64,000 bases of DNA from Sulfuritalea sp. (GCA_016716965.1 JADJUP010000052.1:1-64000), one strand, 5' to 3'; positions 1 to 8,361 are shown, counted from the first letter of the stretch. The notes: generated by a model not told the origin, from the sequence alone. Translations and numbers: made by a program.

Positions 1-50
1 TGTCGGCAGGCGTCAATCGCCGTATCGCCAGCGCCGACTTTCTCGTGCAT
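1..50 (-). CDS. Possible 5' end of a gene running off the left edge
   Basis: An ATG at 48-50 opens a leftward frame of 16 codons that leaves the window without a stop. It reads MHEKVGAGDTAIDACR, so its first residues are encoded by the dispersed repeat at 15-41. A GGAAG lies just upstream, and the stop of the preceding leftward gene is 28 bases away, so a downstream operon partner is possible. The repeat could equally sit in a spacer, with the true start beyond the edge. No family can be assigned. Confidence 0.3.
   Translation of the reverse strand, partial: MHEKVGAGDTAIDACR
15..41 (+). repeat. Dispersed repeat, copy 1 (full 27-bp form)
   Basis: This is the complete form of the dispersed element, identical over 27 bases to the copies at 54244-54270 and 59550-59576. 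Its core is GCCGTATCGCCAGCGCCGAC. It lies between the membrane methyltransferase-like gene and the left edge. Confidence 0.9.
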
Positions 51-78
51 CGACTTCCGGATTTGTTTCCTGCGTTGC

Positions 79-1419
79 TTACGGCGAGCGCGCGCTGTCA
101 ACGTCCGCCAGGTTCCGCTCGTCGACGTAGATCCGCGTCGCGTCGCCACCCTCATTGGCAATGCAGGTGACGATCACGTTGCTGCGCGGCGCGGACTTGC
201 GCAGCACCTCGACCGCGCAGCGGCCGTAGGCGCTCTCGATGGTCGCCAGCAGGTTGCGCGCGTAGCTGCTGGCGAGCTGGCCGTCGAGGATCAGGTTGGC
301 CAGCATTGCACCGCCGGGCTTCAGCGCGTGCCGCGTGTCCTGCCAGAACTCGCGCGTTACCAGGTGGCCCGGGATCGAGGTGCGCGAGCTATAGACGTCG
401 ACCACCACGGCGTCATAACGCGTTTTCGTGTCGACCACGAAGCGCCGCGCGTCGGCGGCGATGAATTCGCCGCGGATCGGTTCGCGCAGGAAGTCGCGCT
501 CGGCGATGGCGCGGATCGCCGGGTCGATATCGACATAGGTGTAGCGATTCAGCGCTTCGCCCTGCGACAGGGTGAAGCCGCCGGCGCCGAGTACCAGGAC
601 GTCGCGCCCGACGAAGCCGAGGTCGTCGAGCAGGATGCGCCGCATGTGCTGCACATAGCGCGCATGGTTCGGCGGCTGGCTGTCGTCGATCACCGAGGCG
701 TGCTGGTTATTGACCACGAAGGCGCGCGGCGCCACCATGCCGCCGCGGATCACCGACTGCACTTCATAGTCGGCGTAGGCCGTGTCGGCGCGCTGCCGGT
801 CGCCGAGGTTGGCGCCCAGGCTGAGCGCCGCGATGGCCACCAGCAGCGTCGCCGCGACGGGTCGCGGGCGCTGCACCAGGGCGGCACCGGCGACCAGCAT
901 CAGGGCGCCGAGCAGTACCGCGGCCCAGACGCCGAACATCTGCATCACGACCAGCGACAGCGTGACGGAGCCGAGGAAGGAGCCGAGCGTCGACCAGTAG
1001 AGCGCGCGTCCCGCCGCTTCGCCGCTGCGCTGCGCCAGCATCAGGTTGGTCAGGATGGGCACGGTCTGCCCCAGCAGCCAGGCCAGCGGGCAGAGGATGC
1101 CGCCGATGAAGACCAGGTAGGCCAGCCCGGCCTGGGTTCCGGAAAAGATCGCATTGACGCTGCCGCCGGCAAGGCCCGCGCCCATCAAGGCCGCGGAGAT
1201 CATGAAATTGCGCGCCACCACCTTGCGGTAGTCGCTCGCGACGCGGCTGCCGGAGTAATAGCCGAGCGCCAGTGCCAGCAGGAACAGGCCTATGGTCGGC
1301 GCGGTGACCACGATGGAACTGCCGACATGGGGAATCAGTCGCCGCAGGGCGATGATTTCCGCGCCGAGCGAGCAGTAACCTTCGATGAAGACGATCGTAA
1401 ACAGCAGGCGAGGCGGCAT
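79..1419 (-). CDS. Membrane protein with spermidine-synthase-like C-terminal domain
   Basis: This 446-residue protein has hydrophobic segments through roughly residues 1-210, then a Rossmann domain like that of spermidine synthases. The glycine-rich SAM-type loop is VLVLGAGGFT (about 275-284), followed by an acidic YVDIDP strand end and YDAVVVDVYSS. The architecture matches the membrane-anchored SpeE-like proteins common in proteobacteria, whose substrates are mostly unknown. True aminopropyltransferases carry a GGGDGG-type loop, which is changed here, so spermidine synthesis should not be assumed. It is divergent from the methyltransferase gene to its right. Confidence 0.75.
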   Translation of the reverse strand: MPPRLLFTIVFIEGYCSLGAEIIALRRLIPHVGSSIVVTAPTIGLFLLALALGYYSGSRVASDYRKVVARNFMISAALMGAGLAGGSVNAIFSGTQAGLAYLVFIGGILCPLAWLLGQTVPILTNLMLAQRSGEAAGRALYWSTLGSFLGSVTLSLVVMQMFGVWAAVLLGALMLVAGAALVQRPRPVAATLLVAIAALSLGANLGDRQRADTAYADYEVQSVIRGGMVAPRAFVVNNQHASVIDDSQPPNHARYVQHMRRILLDDLGFVGRDVLVLGAGGFTLSQGEALNRYTYVDIDPAIRAIAERDFLREPIRGEFIAADARRFVVDTKTRYDAVVVDVYSSRTSIPGHLVTREFWQDTRHALKPGGAMLANLILDGQLASSYARNLLATIESAYGRCAVEVLRKSAPRSNVIVTCIANEGGDATRIYVDERNLADVDSARSP

Positions 1420-1461
1420 GGCGAAGGTGCCGTGGGCAGGGATGGCGACTTTAACCGAAGA

Positions 1462-1482
1462 GTCGGCGCTGGCGGCACGGCG
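1462..1482 (-). repeat. Dispersed repeat, copy 2
   Basis: The core GTCGGCGCTGGCGGCACGGC differs from the consensus at two positions. It lies in the spacer between two divergent genes, reading leftward. Confidence 0.7.
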
Positions 1483-1610
1483 TCATGCGGGGTGCCGCGG
1501 GATCGCGCGGAAATTTACAGGCTGCCGGGCGCCGCGTACCATGCGCCCTCCGATTCCATCGAGGTTCCAACCGTGTCGATACGAGGCAGGCAGTCTGGCG
1601 GGGGTCTGGC

Positions 1611-1647
1611 CTGCGCCCTCCGCCGGGCCGCCCCAAGGAGGGCGCAG
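1611..1647. repeat. REP-like hairpin
   Basis: An 11-bp perfect stem (CTGCGCCCTCC pairs with GGAGGGCGCAG) encloses a 15-base loop containing GGGCCGCCCC. It lies in a spacer and has no T-tract, so a repetitive extragenic palindrome is more likely than a terminator. Confidence 0.65.
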
Positions 1648-1684
1648 ACAATTCCCGGAGCCGCACCGCGGCGAACCGCAGTCA

Positions 1685-1705
1685 CCCCCTCGCTTGGCGA
1701 GGGGG
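1685..1705. repeat. Strong hairpin just upstream of the methyltransferase start
   Basis: A 9-bp perfect stem (CCCCCTCGC / GCGAGGGGG) with a 3-base loop ends about 7 bases before the GGAGGG ribosome-binding site. The following segment GGGGGGAGGGTAGT recurs before the mshN start at 36451-36465. It could affect translation initiation or be part of a mobile palindromic element. Confidence 0.65.
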
Positions 1706-1724
1706 CTGGGGGGAGGGTAGTCCA

Positions 1725-2858
1725 GTGAGCGTCGATGCGCCGTCGATCACCTGGAGCGAGGACGGCATGACGCATTCGCTGCGCTGGCACTCGGAGGCCG
1801 GCGTGCCGCCGCCTCGCCGTGTCGTTGTTGCCGATGATCGCATGACGGCGGATGCGGCCTGGCGGCTTGCCTGCGAGGGAACGGCCCTGCTCTGGCGCGG
1901 GGACTTCCAGAACGCTCGCCAGTTGCTGCAGGCCATGGCCCGGCGTATCGAGCGCAAGCCGCGCAAGCAGCTTGCCGCAGATTCTTCATCCTCAAGCTTT
2001 CATCAATACCGGCTCGCCCAGGCGCAGCGCGCACGCACGCTGGGCATGCTGCTGTTGCCTTTCGATGACGACTACCGGATTCCCTTGCGCCGCGCGCCCG
2101 ATGTGGGCGATGCCTGTGTCGAGGCCTACGGTCCGGCCAGCGGGCCGTTCGCGGCATCCCTTCGCGAACTGCTGGGACTGATCGGCGCCCACGAGTGGCG
2201 CAAAAACGGCGTCGAGGTGCCGGCGCTGGGCGCGCGGGTCCATCCGCATTACGGCGTGTTCGCGCCGGTGCGCGGCGAATACGTGGAACTGGTGGCGCAG
2301 GCGCCGTTGCCGCCGCACTGCGAGCTGGCCTTCGACATCGGCACCGGCACCGGGGTGCTGGCCGCCGTACTGGCGCGGCGCGGCGTTACCCGCATCGTCG
2401 CTACCGACAGCGATCCGCGTGCACTGGCCTGTGCGCGAGAAAACCTGCAGCGGCTGGGACTGACGTCGCGGGTCGATGTCATGCAGGCCGACCTGTTTCC
2501 GCCGGGCCGCGCGCCGCTGGTCGTCTGCAATCCGCCCTGGTTGCCGGGCCGCGCCGGGTCGGCTTTGGAGCGGGCGGTCTACGACCCGGACGGCCACATG
2601 CTGAAGGGATTCCTCGGCGGGCTGGGCGCGCATCTCGCGCCGGGCGGCGAGGGCTGGCTGATACTTTCCGATCTGGCCGTGCATCTGGGCTTGCGCGGCG
2701 CCGGCGAGTTGTCGAAGGACTTCGCCGCAGCCGGACTCGACGTAATTGGTCGGCTCGATGCCAAACCGACGCATGCGCGGGCGCGCGACGCGAGTGACCC
2801 GCTGCACGCGGCGCGTGCCGCGGAAACGACCACGCTCTGGCGCCTGGCACCTCGCTGA
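1725..2858 (+). CDS. Class I SAM-dependent methyltransferase, HemK/RlmG-like
   Basis: From the GTG at 1725 the product is 377 residues. The GTG has GGAGGG about 8 bases upstream; an ATG at 1767 is an alternative. A less defined N-terminal half is followed by a Rossmann methyltransferase domain: FDIGTGTGVLAAVLA is motif I, ATDSDP the acidic end of strand 2, and VVCNPPW is the NPPW catalytic motif seen in N-methyltransferases acting on glutamine or on adenine and guanine. This places it with the HemK/PrmC/RlmG group, but the substrate cannot be read from the sequence. The frame is open upstream to 1485, but that part is low-complexity repeat DNA. Confidence 0.75.
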   Translation: MSVDAPSITWSEDGMTHSLRWHSEAGVPPPRRVVVADDRMTADAAWRLACEGTALLWRGDFQNARQLLQAMARRIERKPRKQLAADSSSSSFHQYRLAQAQRARTLGMLLLPFDDDYRIPLRRAPDVGDACVEAYGPASGPFAASLRELLGLIGAHEWRKNGVEVPALGARVHPHYGVFAPVRGEYVELVAQAPLPPHCELAFDIGTGTGVLAAVLARRGVTRIVATDSDPRALACARENLQRLGLTSRVDVMQADLFPPGRAPLVVCNPPWLPGRAGSALERAVYDPDGHMLKGFLGGLGAHLAPGGEGWLILSDLAVHLGLRGAGELSKDFAAAGLDVIGRLDAKPTHARARDASDPLHAARAAETTTLWRLAPR

Positions 2859-2919
2859 GCGGCATTCGCGTACCGGCAAGCGGCGCCGCGGGAACGATTA
2901 TTCCCGCCGGTCGAGAAAA

Positions 2920-2947
2920 GACAAACCCCGCCGTGGCGGGGTTTGTC
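2920..2947. terminator. Bidirectional terminator
   Basis: The perfect palindrome GACAAACCCCGCC / GGCGGGGTTTGTC with a 2-base loop lies between two convergent genes. A-rich and T-rich ends are built into the stem, and AAAAG precedes it. It is well placed to terminate both the methyltransferase gene and the leftward dctP gene. Confidence 0.85.
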
Positions 2948-2978
2948 GACCGATCGCCGTTTCCGGCTGGATCCTGCC

Positions 2979-4094
2979 TTACTTCTTCTTCGGTGCTGCC
3001 TTCTTGGCGGGACCGCTGCGGCCGGTCTGCATGAAGTTGTCGAAGCCGGCTTCGGCGAAGCGGAACCACAGGTGCTGCTCGTCGCGGAAGGCGGCGTAGT
3101 CGGTGTAGACCTTTTTCCAGGCCGGGTTCTTGGCCGAGAGGTCGGAGTAGAGCGACATCGCCGCATCATGGGCAGCCTTGAGGATGCTCTTGTCGAACTG
3201 GTGCAGCTTGGCGCCGTTGGCGACCAGGCGTTTCAACGCAGCCGGATTCTTGGCGTCGTACTTGGCCTGCATTACGACGTGGGCGTGTGATGCGGCCGAG
3301 GCGACGATCGCCTTGTAGTCCGCCGGCAGCGCATCGTAGGCCTTCTGGTTGACGTAGAGTGACAACTGCGGGCCGCCTTCCCACCAACCGGGGTAGTAGT
3401 AGTGCTTGGCGACCTTCTGGAAGCCGAGCTTTTCGTCGTCATACGGGCCGACCCATTCGGTGGCGTCGATGGTGCCCTTTTCCAGCGCCTGGTAGATCTC
3501 GCCGCCGGGAATGTTCTGCGGCACACCGCCGATGGCCGACAGCACCTTGCCGCCAAAGCCGCCGATGCGCATCTTGAGGCCCTTGATGTCGGCCAGCGAC
3601 TTGATTTCCTTGCGGTACCAGCCGCCCATCTGGGCGCCGGTGTTGCCCATCGGGAAATTCACGATGTTGTAGTTCTTGTAGAACTCGCGCAGCAGCGTCA
3701 TGCCGTTGCCTTCGTACATCCAGGCCGTCATCTGGCGGCTGTTGAGACCGAAGGGAATCGCGCAGTCGATGGCGAAGGTGTCATCCTTGCCGAAGAAGTA
3801 GTAGGGGGCGGTGTGCGCGCATTCGACGGTGCCTTGTTGCACGCCATCCACAACGCCGAAGGGAGGCATCAGTTCGCCGCCGGCATGGACCGAGATCGTA
3901 AACTTGCCGCCGGTGCCTTCGGAGACAGCCTTGGAGAACGTCTCGGCAGCGCCGTAAATCGTGTCCAGCGCCTTGGGGAAGCTCGAAGCCAGGCGCCAGC
4001 GGATGGCCGGGGCCTGAGCATGTACCGCCGGCGCGGCGCCGGCAGCCAGGATGCCGGCGATGCCGGCGTTTTGCAGAAATTTGCGACGTTCCAT
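2979..4094 (-). CDS. dctP: TRAP transporter substrate-binding protein (DctP/TakP type)
   Basis: This 371-residue periplasmic receptor starts with a twin-arginine-type signal (MERRKFLQ, hydrophobic stretch, cleavage near VHAQ). The mature part has DctP-family features: the ligand-clamping arginine in GLKMRIGGFGG and the ATEWVGPYDDEKLGF segment typical of the TakP branch, which binds 2-oxo acids or lactate. It lies downstream of the two membrane genes in the same orientation, separated by 83 bases. The ligand is inferred only from family resemblance. The C-terminus ends in an unusual lysine- and alanine-rich tail (AKKAAPKKK). Confidence 0.9.
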   Translation of the reverse strand: MERRKFLQNAGIAGILAAGAAPAVHAQAPAIRWRLASSFPKALDTIYGAAETFSKAVSEGTGGKFTISVHAGGELMPPFGVVDGVQQGTVECAHTAPYYFFGKDDTFAIDCAIPFGLNSRQMTAWMYEGNGMTLLREFYKNYNIVNFPMGNTGAQMGGWYRKEIKSLADIKGLKMRIGGFGGKVLSAIGGVPQNIPGGEIYQALEKGTIDATEWVGPYDDEKLGFQKVAKHYYYPGWWEGGPQLSLYVNQKAYDALPADYKAIVASAASHAHVVMQAKYDAKNPAALKRLVANGAKLHQFDKSILKAAHDAAMSLYSDLSAKNPAWKKVYTDYAAFRDEQHLWFRFAEAGFDNFMQTGRSGPAKKAAPKKK

Positions 4095-4177
4095 GTTTGA
4101 ATCTCCTCTAGGTTTTTTAACAGTGACGACCAGGCCGGATCGGACCGTCGCCGGATACTACAACAAACTTTTCCCGA

Positions 4178-5956
4178 CTACTTTCCCTTGTCGATGGACT
4201 GGAGCAAGGCCTTGGAGGCGTCTTCGCCCTCGCCTGGCTCCTCGTTCCCCGCCTCGGTCTTCTCGCCTTCTTCGGCCACCGCCTCGAGGTCAACCGGTGC
4301 CGGTGCCTCGAGTTGAACATCCTGCAAATTCGCCGCCGGAGGTTGGTCCAGGCTGCCGAGCACCAGATTCGGATAGATCACGACTGCTGTGACCATGATT
4401 ACCTGCAGCACGATGAAGGCAATGGCTCCGCTGTAAATCTGGTTGGTCGTGACGGCCGGAATGCGCTTGCCGGTAATGCGGTCGTTGTAGTCGCTCTTGG
4501 CGGCGACGCTGCGCAGGTAGAACAGCGCAAAGCCGAAGGGCGGCGTGAGGAAGGATGTCTGCAGGTTCATGGCGATGATGACGCCGAACCAGATCAGCGC
4601 ATCGCTGCCGGCGGGCAACAGGGCCGGCAAAATCTTCTCGGCGACCGGGGCGATCAGGGGCACCACGATGAAGGCAATCTCGAAGAAGTCGATGAACATG
4701 CCGAGCACAAAAACCAGCAGGTTGACGACAATCAGAAAGCCCAGCGCACCGCCCGGGAGCTTGCTGAACAGGTGTTCGACGAAGATGTGGCCGTCGGCGG
4801 CGTTGAAGGTGAAGGAAAACACCGTCGAGCCGATCAGGATGAAGAGCACGAATATGGCCAGCTTCGCCGTATTTTCCAGAGCCTCCTTGAGCAGCCTCAT
4901 TTCCAGCTTGCGCCGTGCCAACGCCATGATGAAGGCTCCAAGCGCCCCCATGGCTCCGCCTTCGGTCGGAGTGGCGAGACCGAGGAAGATGGTACCCAGC
5001 ACCAGGAAGATCAGCACCAGCGGCGGGATCAGGACGAAGGTCACGCGCTCGGACAGCCTCGACAGCAGGCCGAGTTTGAGCATGTGATTCAGGATCGCCA
5101 GGGCCAGGGCGACGAACGATGCGATGGTCATTGACAGGATCAGCACCTCGTCTGTCGGGGCCGGGCCCTCGCGGCCGGTCCACGCGCCGATGATGCTGCC
5201 ATGGACCTGGCTCCAGGCGATACCTGCGGCGGCGGCAAGCAGCAGGAGAAACAGGAGTGACTTGTGCCCGGACGAGCCGTTGGCCTCCTTGTAGATGCGC
5301 GCCTCCGCCGGTAGTGCCGGCACCCAGGCCGGCTTGACGATGGCCACGATGATGACGAACGCGGCATAGCAGGCCACCAGCATCAGTCCGGGTACCAGCG
5401 CTCCGGCATACATGTCGCCGACCGAACGCCCGAGCTGGTCGGCCATCACGATCAGCACCAGCGAGGGCGGGATCGCCTGCGCCAGCGTGCCCGAGGCGGT
5501 GATGACGCCGGTGGCGATGGTGCGGTTGTAGCCGTTGCGCAGCATGATCGGCAGCGAGATCAGGCCCATCGAAATCACCGCGGCGGCAACCACGCCGGTA
5601 GTGGCGGCGAGCAGGGCGCCGACGAAGATCACGGCCAGCGCCAGGCCGCCTCGCACCGGGCCGAACACCTGGCCGATGGTTTCCAGCAGATCCTCGGCCA
5701 TGCCGCTTTTCTCGAGGATGATGCCCATGAAGGTGAAGAATGGAATGGCCAGCAGCGTGTCGTTCTGCATGATGCCGAAGATGCGCAGCGGCAGCGCCTG
5801 GAACAGCGACGGCGGGAACAATCCGGCTTCCATGCCGATGAAGCCGAAGAACAGCCCGGTGGCGGCCAGCGCGAAGGCGACCGGAAATCCGGTGAGGAGG
5901 AACAGCAACAGGCCGCCGAACATCAACGGCACGAAGTTCTGGACAATGAATTCCAT
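4178..5956 (-). CDS. dctM: TRAP transporter large permease DctM
   Basis: The 592-residue polytopic protein belongs to the DctM family. Recognisable segments include the N-terminal GFPVAFALAATGL, the LAIPFFTFMG stretch and a C-terminal LQTSFLTPPFGFALFYLR. It is longer than the usual 425-430 residues because of an extra central membrane region (about residues 210-320) and a 50-residue acidic tail. Such long forms occur with TakP-type receptors. Its ATG overlaps the dctQ stop as TGATG, implying translational coupling. It uses the ion gradient to move the substrate delivered by DctP. Confidence 0.92.
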   Translation of the reverse strand: MEFIVQNFVPLMFGGLLLFLLTGFPVAFALAATGLFFGFIGMEAGLFPPSLFQALPLRIFGIMQNDTLLAIPFFTFMGIILEKSGMAEDLLETIGQVFGPVRGGLALAVIFVGALLAATTGVVAAAVISMGLISLPIMLRNGYNRTIATGVITASGTLAQAIPPSLVLIVMADQLGRSVGDMYAGALVPGLMLVACYAAFVIIVAIVKPAWVPALPAEARIYKEANGSSGHKSLLFLLLLAAAAGIAWSQVHGSIIGAWTGREGPAPTDEVLILSMTIASFVALALAILNHMLKLGLLSRLSERVTFVLIPPLVLIFLVLGTIFLGLATPTEGGAMGALGAFIMALARRKLEMRLLKEALENTAKLAIFVLFILIGSTVFSFTFNAADGHIFVEHLFSKLPGGALGFLIVVNLLVFVLGMFIDFFEIAFIVVPLIAPVAEKILPALLPAGSDALIWFGVIIAMNLQTSFLTPPFGFALFYLRSVAAKSDYNDRITGKRIPAVTTNQIYSGAIAFIVLQVIMVTAVVIYPNLVLGSLDQPPAANLQDVQLEAPAPVDLEAVAEEGEKTEAGNEEPGEGEDASKALLQSIDKGK

Positions 5957-6555
5957 CAGCGGATTTCCTCTTGGGCGTGTGCCGCGTGTTCTTCGATCTC
6001 GTGGCCGATTTCGTCCTTGGATTCGGTTTCGATGTGGCTGATGACGTCCGGTCCGGCGCCGCTGATGAAGGCGGCGCGCTTGATGAGTTCAGACAAGCCT
6101 TGCAGGGCGAGCACGGCGAAGCCCAGCGGAATCAGGGCGTACATAGGCCAGCGGATCAGGCCACCGGCGTTCTGCGACATTTCGCCGCTGTTCCAGGCGT
6201 TCACGAAGAGCGGCCAGGAGAGGGTGACGATCATGTAACACAGTGGCAGCAGGAACACGACGATGCCGCCGATATCGATCCAGTTGCGCGTGCGTGCCGA
6301 GAGGTGATTGGAAATGAAGTCGATGCGGACGTGGGCGTTTTTCAGGAAGGCGAAGCCCGAACCCAGCATGAACACCGTGGCGAACAGGTACCACTGGATC
6401 TCCAGCAGCGCGTTCGAGCTCATGTCCAGCGTCTTGCGGACGATGGCATTGCCGGCTGAAATCAGCACCGCGGCGAGGATCAGCCACTTCAGGCTGCGCC
6501 CGAGCAGGTCGTTCGTCCAATCGACCCAGCGGGAAAATTTCAGCATCGCATTCAT
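5956..6555 (-). CDS. dctQ: TRAP transporter small permease DctQ
   Basis: From the ATG at 6555 (MNAMLKFSRWVDW) the product is 199 residues with four predicted membrane helices, the usual DctQ topology. The frame is open further upstream, but that extension has no hydrophobic or conserved content and runs into the promoter region. It is the first gene of the leftward dctQ-dctM-dctP unit. The long C-terminal cytoplasmic tail is rich in Glu and His. Confidence 0.88.
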   Translation of the reverse strand: MNAMLKFSRWVDWTNDLLGRSLKWLILAAVLISAGNAIVRKTLDMSSNALLEIQWYLFATVFMLGSGFAFLKNAHVRIDFISNHLSARTRNWIDIGGIVVFLLPLCYMIVTLSWPLFVNAWNSGEMSQNAGGLIRWPMYALIPLGFAVLALQGLSELIKRAAFISGAGPDVISHIETESKDEIGHEIEEHAAHAQEEIR

Positions 6556-6738
6556 CGGTAAGGCTCCAGGGTGGCTCTGCACTGGTTCCTGCCGGCAATC
6601 GTTACCGTGCCGGCGCATGAAAAAATCATCATAACCCGAGGTCTCAATATTCGTCGCTTCGATATCCCGGCGGTACATGACGATCGCCAGTGCCGCTGCG
6701 TGGCAGAGGGAGTTTGATTATCGGGTGTTGTGGGTCAA

Positions 6739-6749
6739 TGGTCAGACCA
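6739..6749. promoter_or_regulatory. FadR/GntR-type operator, TRAP-proximal
   Basis: TGGTCAGACCA is a near-perfect dyad of the TGGT-N3-ACCA class bound by FadR-subfamily GntR regulators (PdhR, LldR, FadR). An identical copy lies 98 bases away, before the regulator gene. Its position upstream of dctQ suggests control of the transporter operon. Confidence 0.75.
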
Positions 6750-6827
6750 AAAACATGAAAAATACTACAGAGGGAAACTGGCCCTGTCAATGGCTTTAAT
6801 CGAGTGCTCATCGGATTCTCGATGCAA

Positions 6828-6857
6828 TTGATCTTTTGGTCAGACCAGTGCTATATT
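6828..6857 (+). promoter_or_regulatory. Promoter of the GntR regulator, with operator inside
   Basis: A -35-like TTGATC (6828-6833) and -10 TATATT (6852-6857) are 18 bases apart. The second TGGTCAGACCA operator (6837-6847) fills the spacer, a classic autorepression geometry. Transcription from this -10 would begin near 6864, which is the first base of the proposed ATG, so the message may be leaderless. Confidence 0.6.
6837..6847. promoter_or_regulatory. FadR/GntR-type operator, regulator-proximal
   Basis: This is the second identical TGGTCAGACCA dyad. It lies between the -35 and -10 elements of the regulator promoter. Confidence 0.75.
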
Positions 6858-6863
6858 TGTTCG

Positions 6864-7595
6864 ATGGAAACCAGAATGACCGCCCCCCGCCTCGCCGATG
6901 TCGTCGCGCGCGAGATCGAACAGCGGGTGCTCGAAGGGCGCCTGAAGCCGGGCGACCGCCTGCCGTCTGAGCGCGATCTGTCGGTGCAACTGGGGGTCTC
7001 CCGCGCGTCGCTGCGCGAGGCCATCCACAAACTGGCAGCACGCGGCATGCTGGAAAGTCGCCAGGGTGGCGGGACTTTCGTCACCGATCGGCTGGATTCG
7101 AGCTTCGGCAATCCCTGGGAGGAAATCCTGCGCGACCATCCAGGCGTCCATGAGGATATGCTGGAGTTCCGCCACATGCTGGAAGCCCGCGCCGCGGAGT
7201 GTGCGGCGTTACGCGCAACGGCTGTCGATCGTGAGCGTGTGCGCCATTGCCTGACCCTGCTCGAAGAGTCCTTCGACGGACAGGATCTGGATCTCCAGGT
7301 GGATACCGACCTGGCGTTTCACCAGGCCATCGCCGAAGCCTCGCACAATGTGATTGTCGGTCATCTGACGGCGAGCCTGTTGCGCCTGATGCGCGACAAC
7401 CTGCGGCGCAATCTGAGCGAGCTGATGCAGGTGCCTGCGGCCCGGGATGCGCTGCTCGACCAGCATCGGGCAGTATGGCGTGCCATCGAGAAGGGCGATG
7501 CCGAGCAAGCATTGGCCGCGGCGGCCAGCCACATCGGCTTCGTGCGCCAGAACCTGACCCGCATGTTGCGCAGCGACGCCCGCAACAAGTCGTAA
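6864..7595 (+). CDS. FadR-subfamily GntR transcriptional regulator
   Basis: From the ATG at 6864 the product is 243 residues; an ATG at 6876 is an alternative. The N-terminal winged helix shows LKPGDRLPSERDLSVQLGVSRASLREAIHKLAARGML, whose first 20 residues include the typical GntR recognition region. The C-terminal FCD-type helical domain carries the metal or ligand-binding Asp and His pattern (DLAFHQAIAEASHN, DQHRAVWRAI). The gene is divergent from the TRAP operon and is flanked by two identical operators, so it most likely represses both itself and the transporter in response to the transported acid. Longer in-frame starts would place the operator inside the coding region. Confidence 0.88.
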   Translation: METRMTAPRLADVVAREIEQRVLEGRLKPGDRLPSERDLSVQLGVSRASLREAIHKLAARGMLESRQGGGTFVTDRLDSSFGNPWEEILRDHPGVHEDMLEFRHMLEARAAECAALRATAVDRERVRHCLTLLEESFDGQDLDLQVDTDLAFHQAIAEASHNVIVGHLTASLLRLMRDNLRRNLSELMQVPAARDALLDQHRAVWRAIEKGDAEQALAAAASHIGFVRQNLTRMLRSDARNKS

Positions 7596-7605
7596 AATAC
7601 GTCGC

Positions 7606-8250
7606 ATGACTGCGACACGGATTACCCGCTTTTGCCTGGTGCGCCACGGCGAGACGGACTGGAACGGCGAAAAGCGCATCCAGGGGCAGATCGACATCGA
7701 TTTGAATGCGGCGGGCGAAGGACAGGCCCGGGCATTGAGGTCGGCGCTTGCGGGACATTCCTTCGGCGCCATCTACAGCAGCGACCTGTTGCGCGCCCTG
7801 AATACCGCCCGCATTGCCACCGCCGAACTGGGGCTTGCCGTGTCGCCGGCGCCGACTCTTCGCGAGCGGCATTTCGGCGTGTTGCAGGGCACTACACCGC
7901 ACGAAGCCAGCCGGCAGTATCCCGAGGTCCATCGCCATCACCAGGCGCGAACGCCGGACTACGACAACCTGACCGGGGAGTCCCTGGTCGCCTTTGCGTC
8001 GCGCGTGATGGCCGGGCTGGAGGCGATGGCCGCGCGCCATGCCGGCACCAGCGTGTTGGCATTTACCCACGGCGGCGTGCTCGACGTGGCGTATCGCGCC
8101 GCGACCGGGCGGGCACTGCACCTGCCGCGCGATTTCGGCCTGCCGAACGCCGCCCTGAACTGGCTGGAGCGCGATGCCACCGGCTGGCGCCTGGTTTCCT
8201 GGGCCGATTGCCGGCACCTGGCGCGGGCGCTGGACGAAGTCTCCGGCTGA
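7606..8250 (+). CDS. Histidine phosphatase family protein (phosphoglycerate mutase-like)
   Basis: The 214-residue protein carries the catalytic LVRHGETDWN near the N-terminus, the RERHFG segment, and the second histidine in AFTHGGVLD. It belongs to the GpmB/CobC branch of the superfamily; acceptors range from alpha-ribazole phosphate to small phosphoesters, and the sequence does not settle which. The dispersed repeat at 7837-7857 encodes LAVSPAPTL just before RERHFG without changing the usual spacing. It starts 10 bases after the regulator gene and may be co-transcribed with it. Confidence 0.82.
   Translation: MTATRITRFCLVRHGETDWNGEKRIQGQIDIDLNAAGEGQARALRSALAGHSFGAIYSSDLLRALNTARIATAELGLAVSPAPTLRERHFGVLQGTTPHEASRQYPEVHRHHQARTPDYDNLTGESLVAFASRVMAGLEAMAARHAGTSVLAFTHGGVLDVAYRAATGRALHLPRDFGLPNAALNWLERDATGWRLVSWADCRHLARALDEVSG
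7837..7857 (+). repeat. Dispersed repeat, copy 3 (inside the histidine phosphatase gene)
   Basis: The segment GCCGTGTCGCCGGCGCCGAC matches the consensus core at 18 of 20 positions and is read as AVSPAPT. Confidence 0.6.
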
Positions 8251-8262
8251 CGGCTCGCGCCG

Positions 8263-8282
8263 TGCGGATGCTAAAATCCGCA
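8263..8282 (+). promoter_or_regulatory. Inverted repeat around a likely glyA -10
   Basis: Seven-base arms TGCGGAT and ATCCGCA flank a 6-base centre, and the -10-like TAAAAT (8272-8277) lies across the centre and the right arm. The site is about 85 bases before glyA. It may be a promoter with a dyad operator, but the -35 is not clear. Confidence 0.4.
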
Positions 8283-8361
8283 ACCTTTCCCGCCGCGCCG
8301 GATGCCACCGTGTTCCGGTCCGGTTCGGCCGTCACCGAGGCACTTTCTAGAAAGCCACAAC

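Larger units (their letters stand above)
1420..1724. other. Divergent intergenic region rich in small repeats
   Basis: This 305-base spacer holds one dispersed-repeat copy (1462-1482), two strong hairpins (1611-1647 and 1685-1705) and a purine-rich ribosome-binding segment. No convincing promoter was picked out for either flanking gene. Open frames crossing it have no recognisable protein content. Confidence 0.6.
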
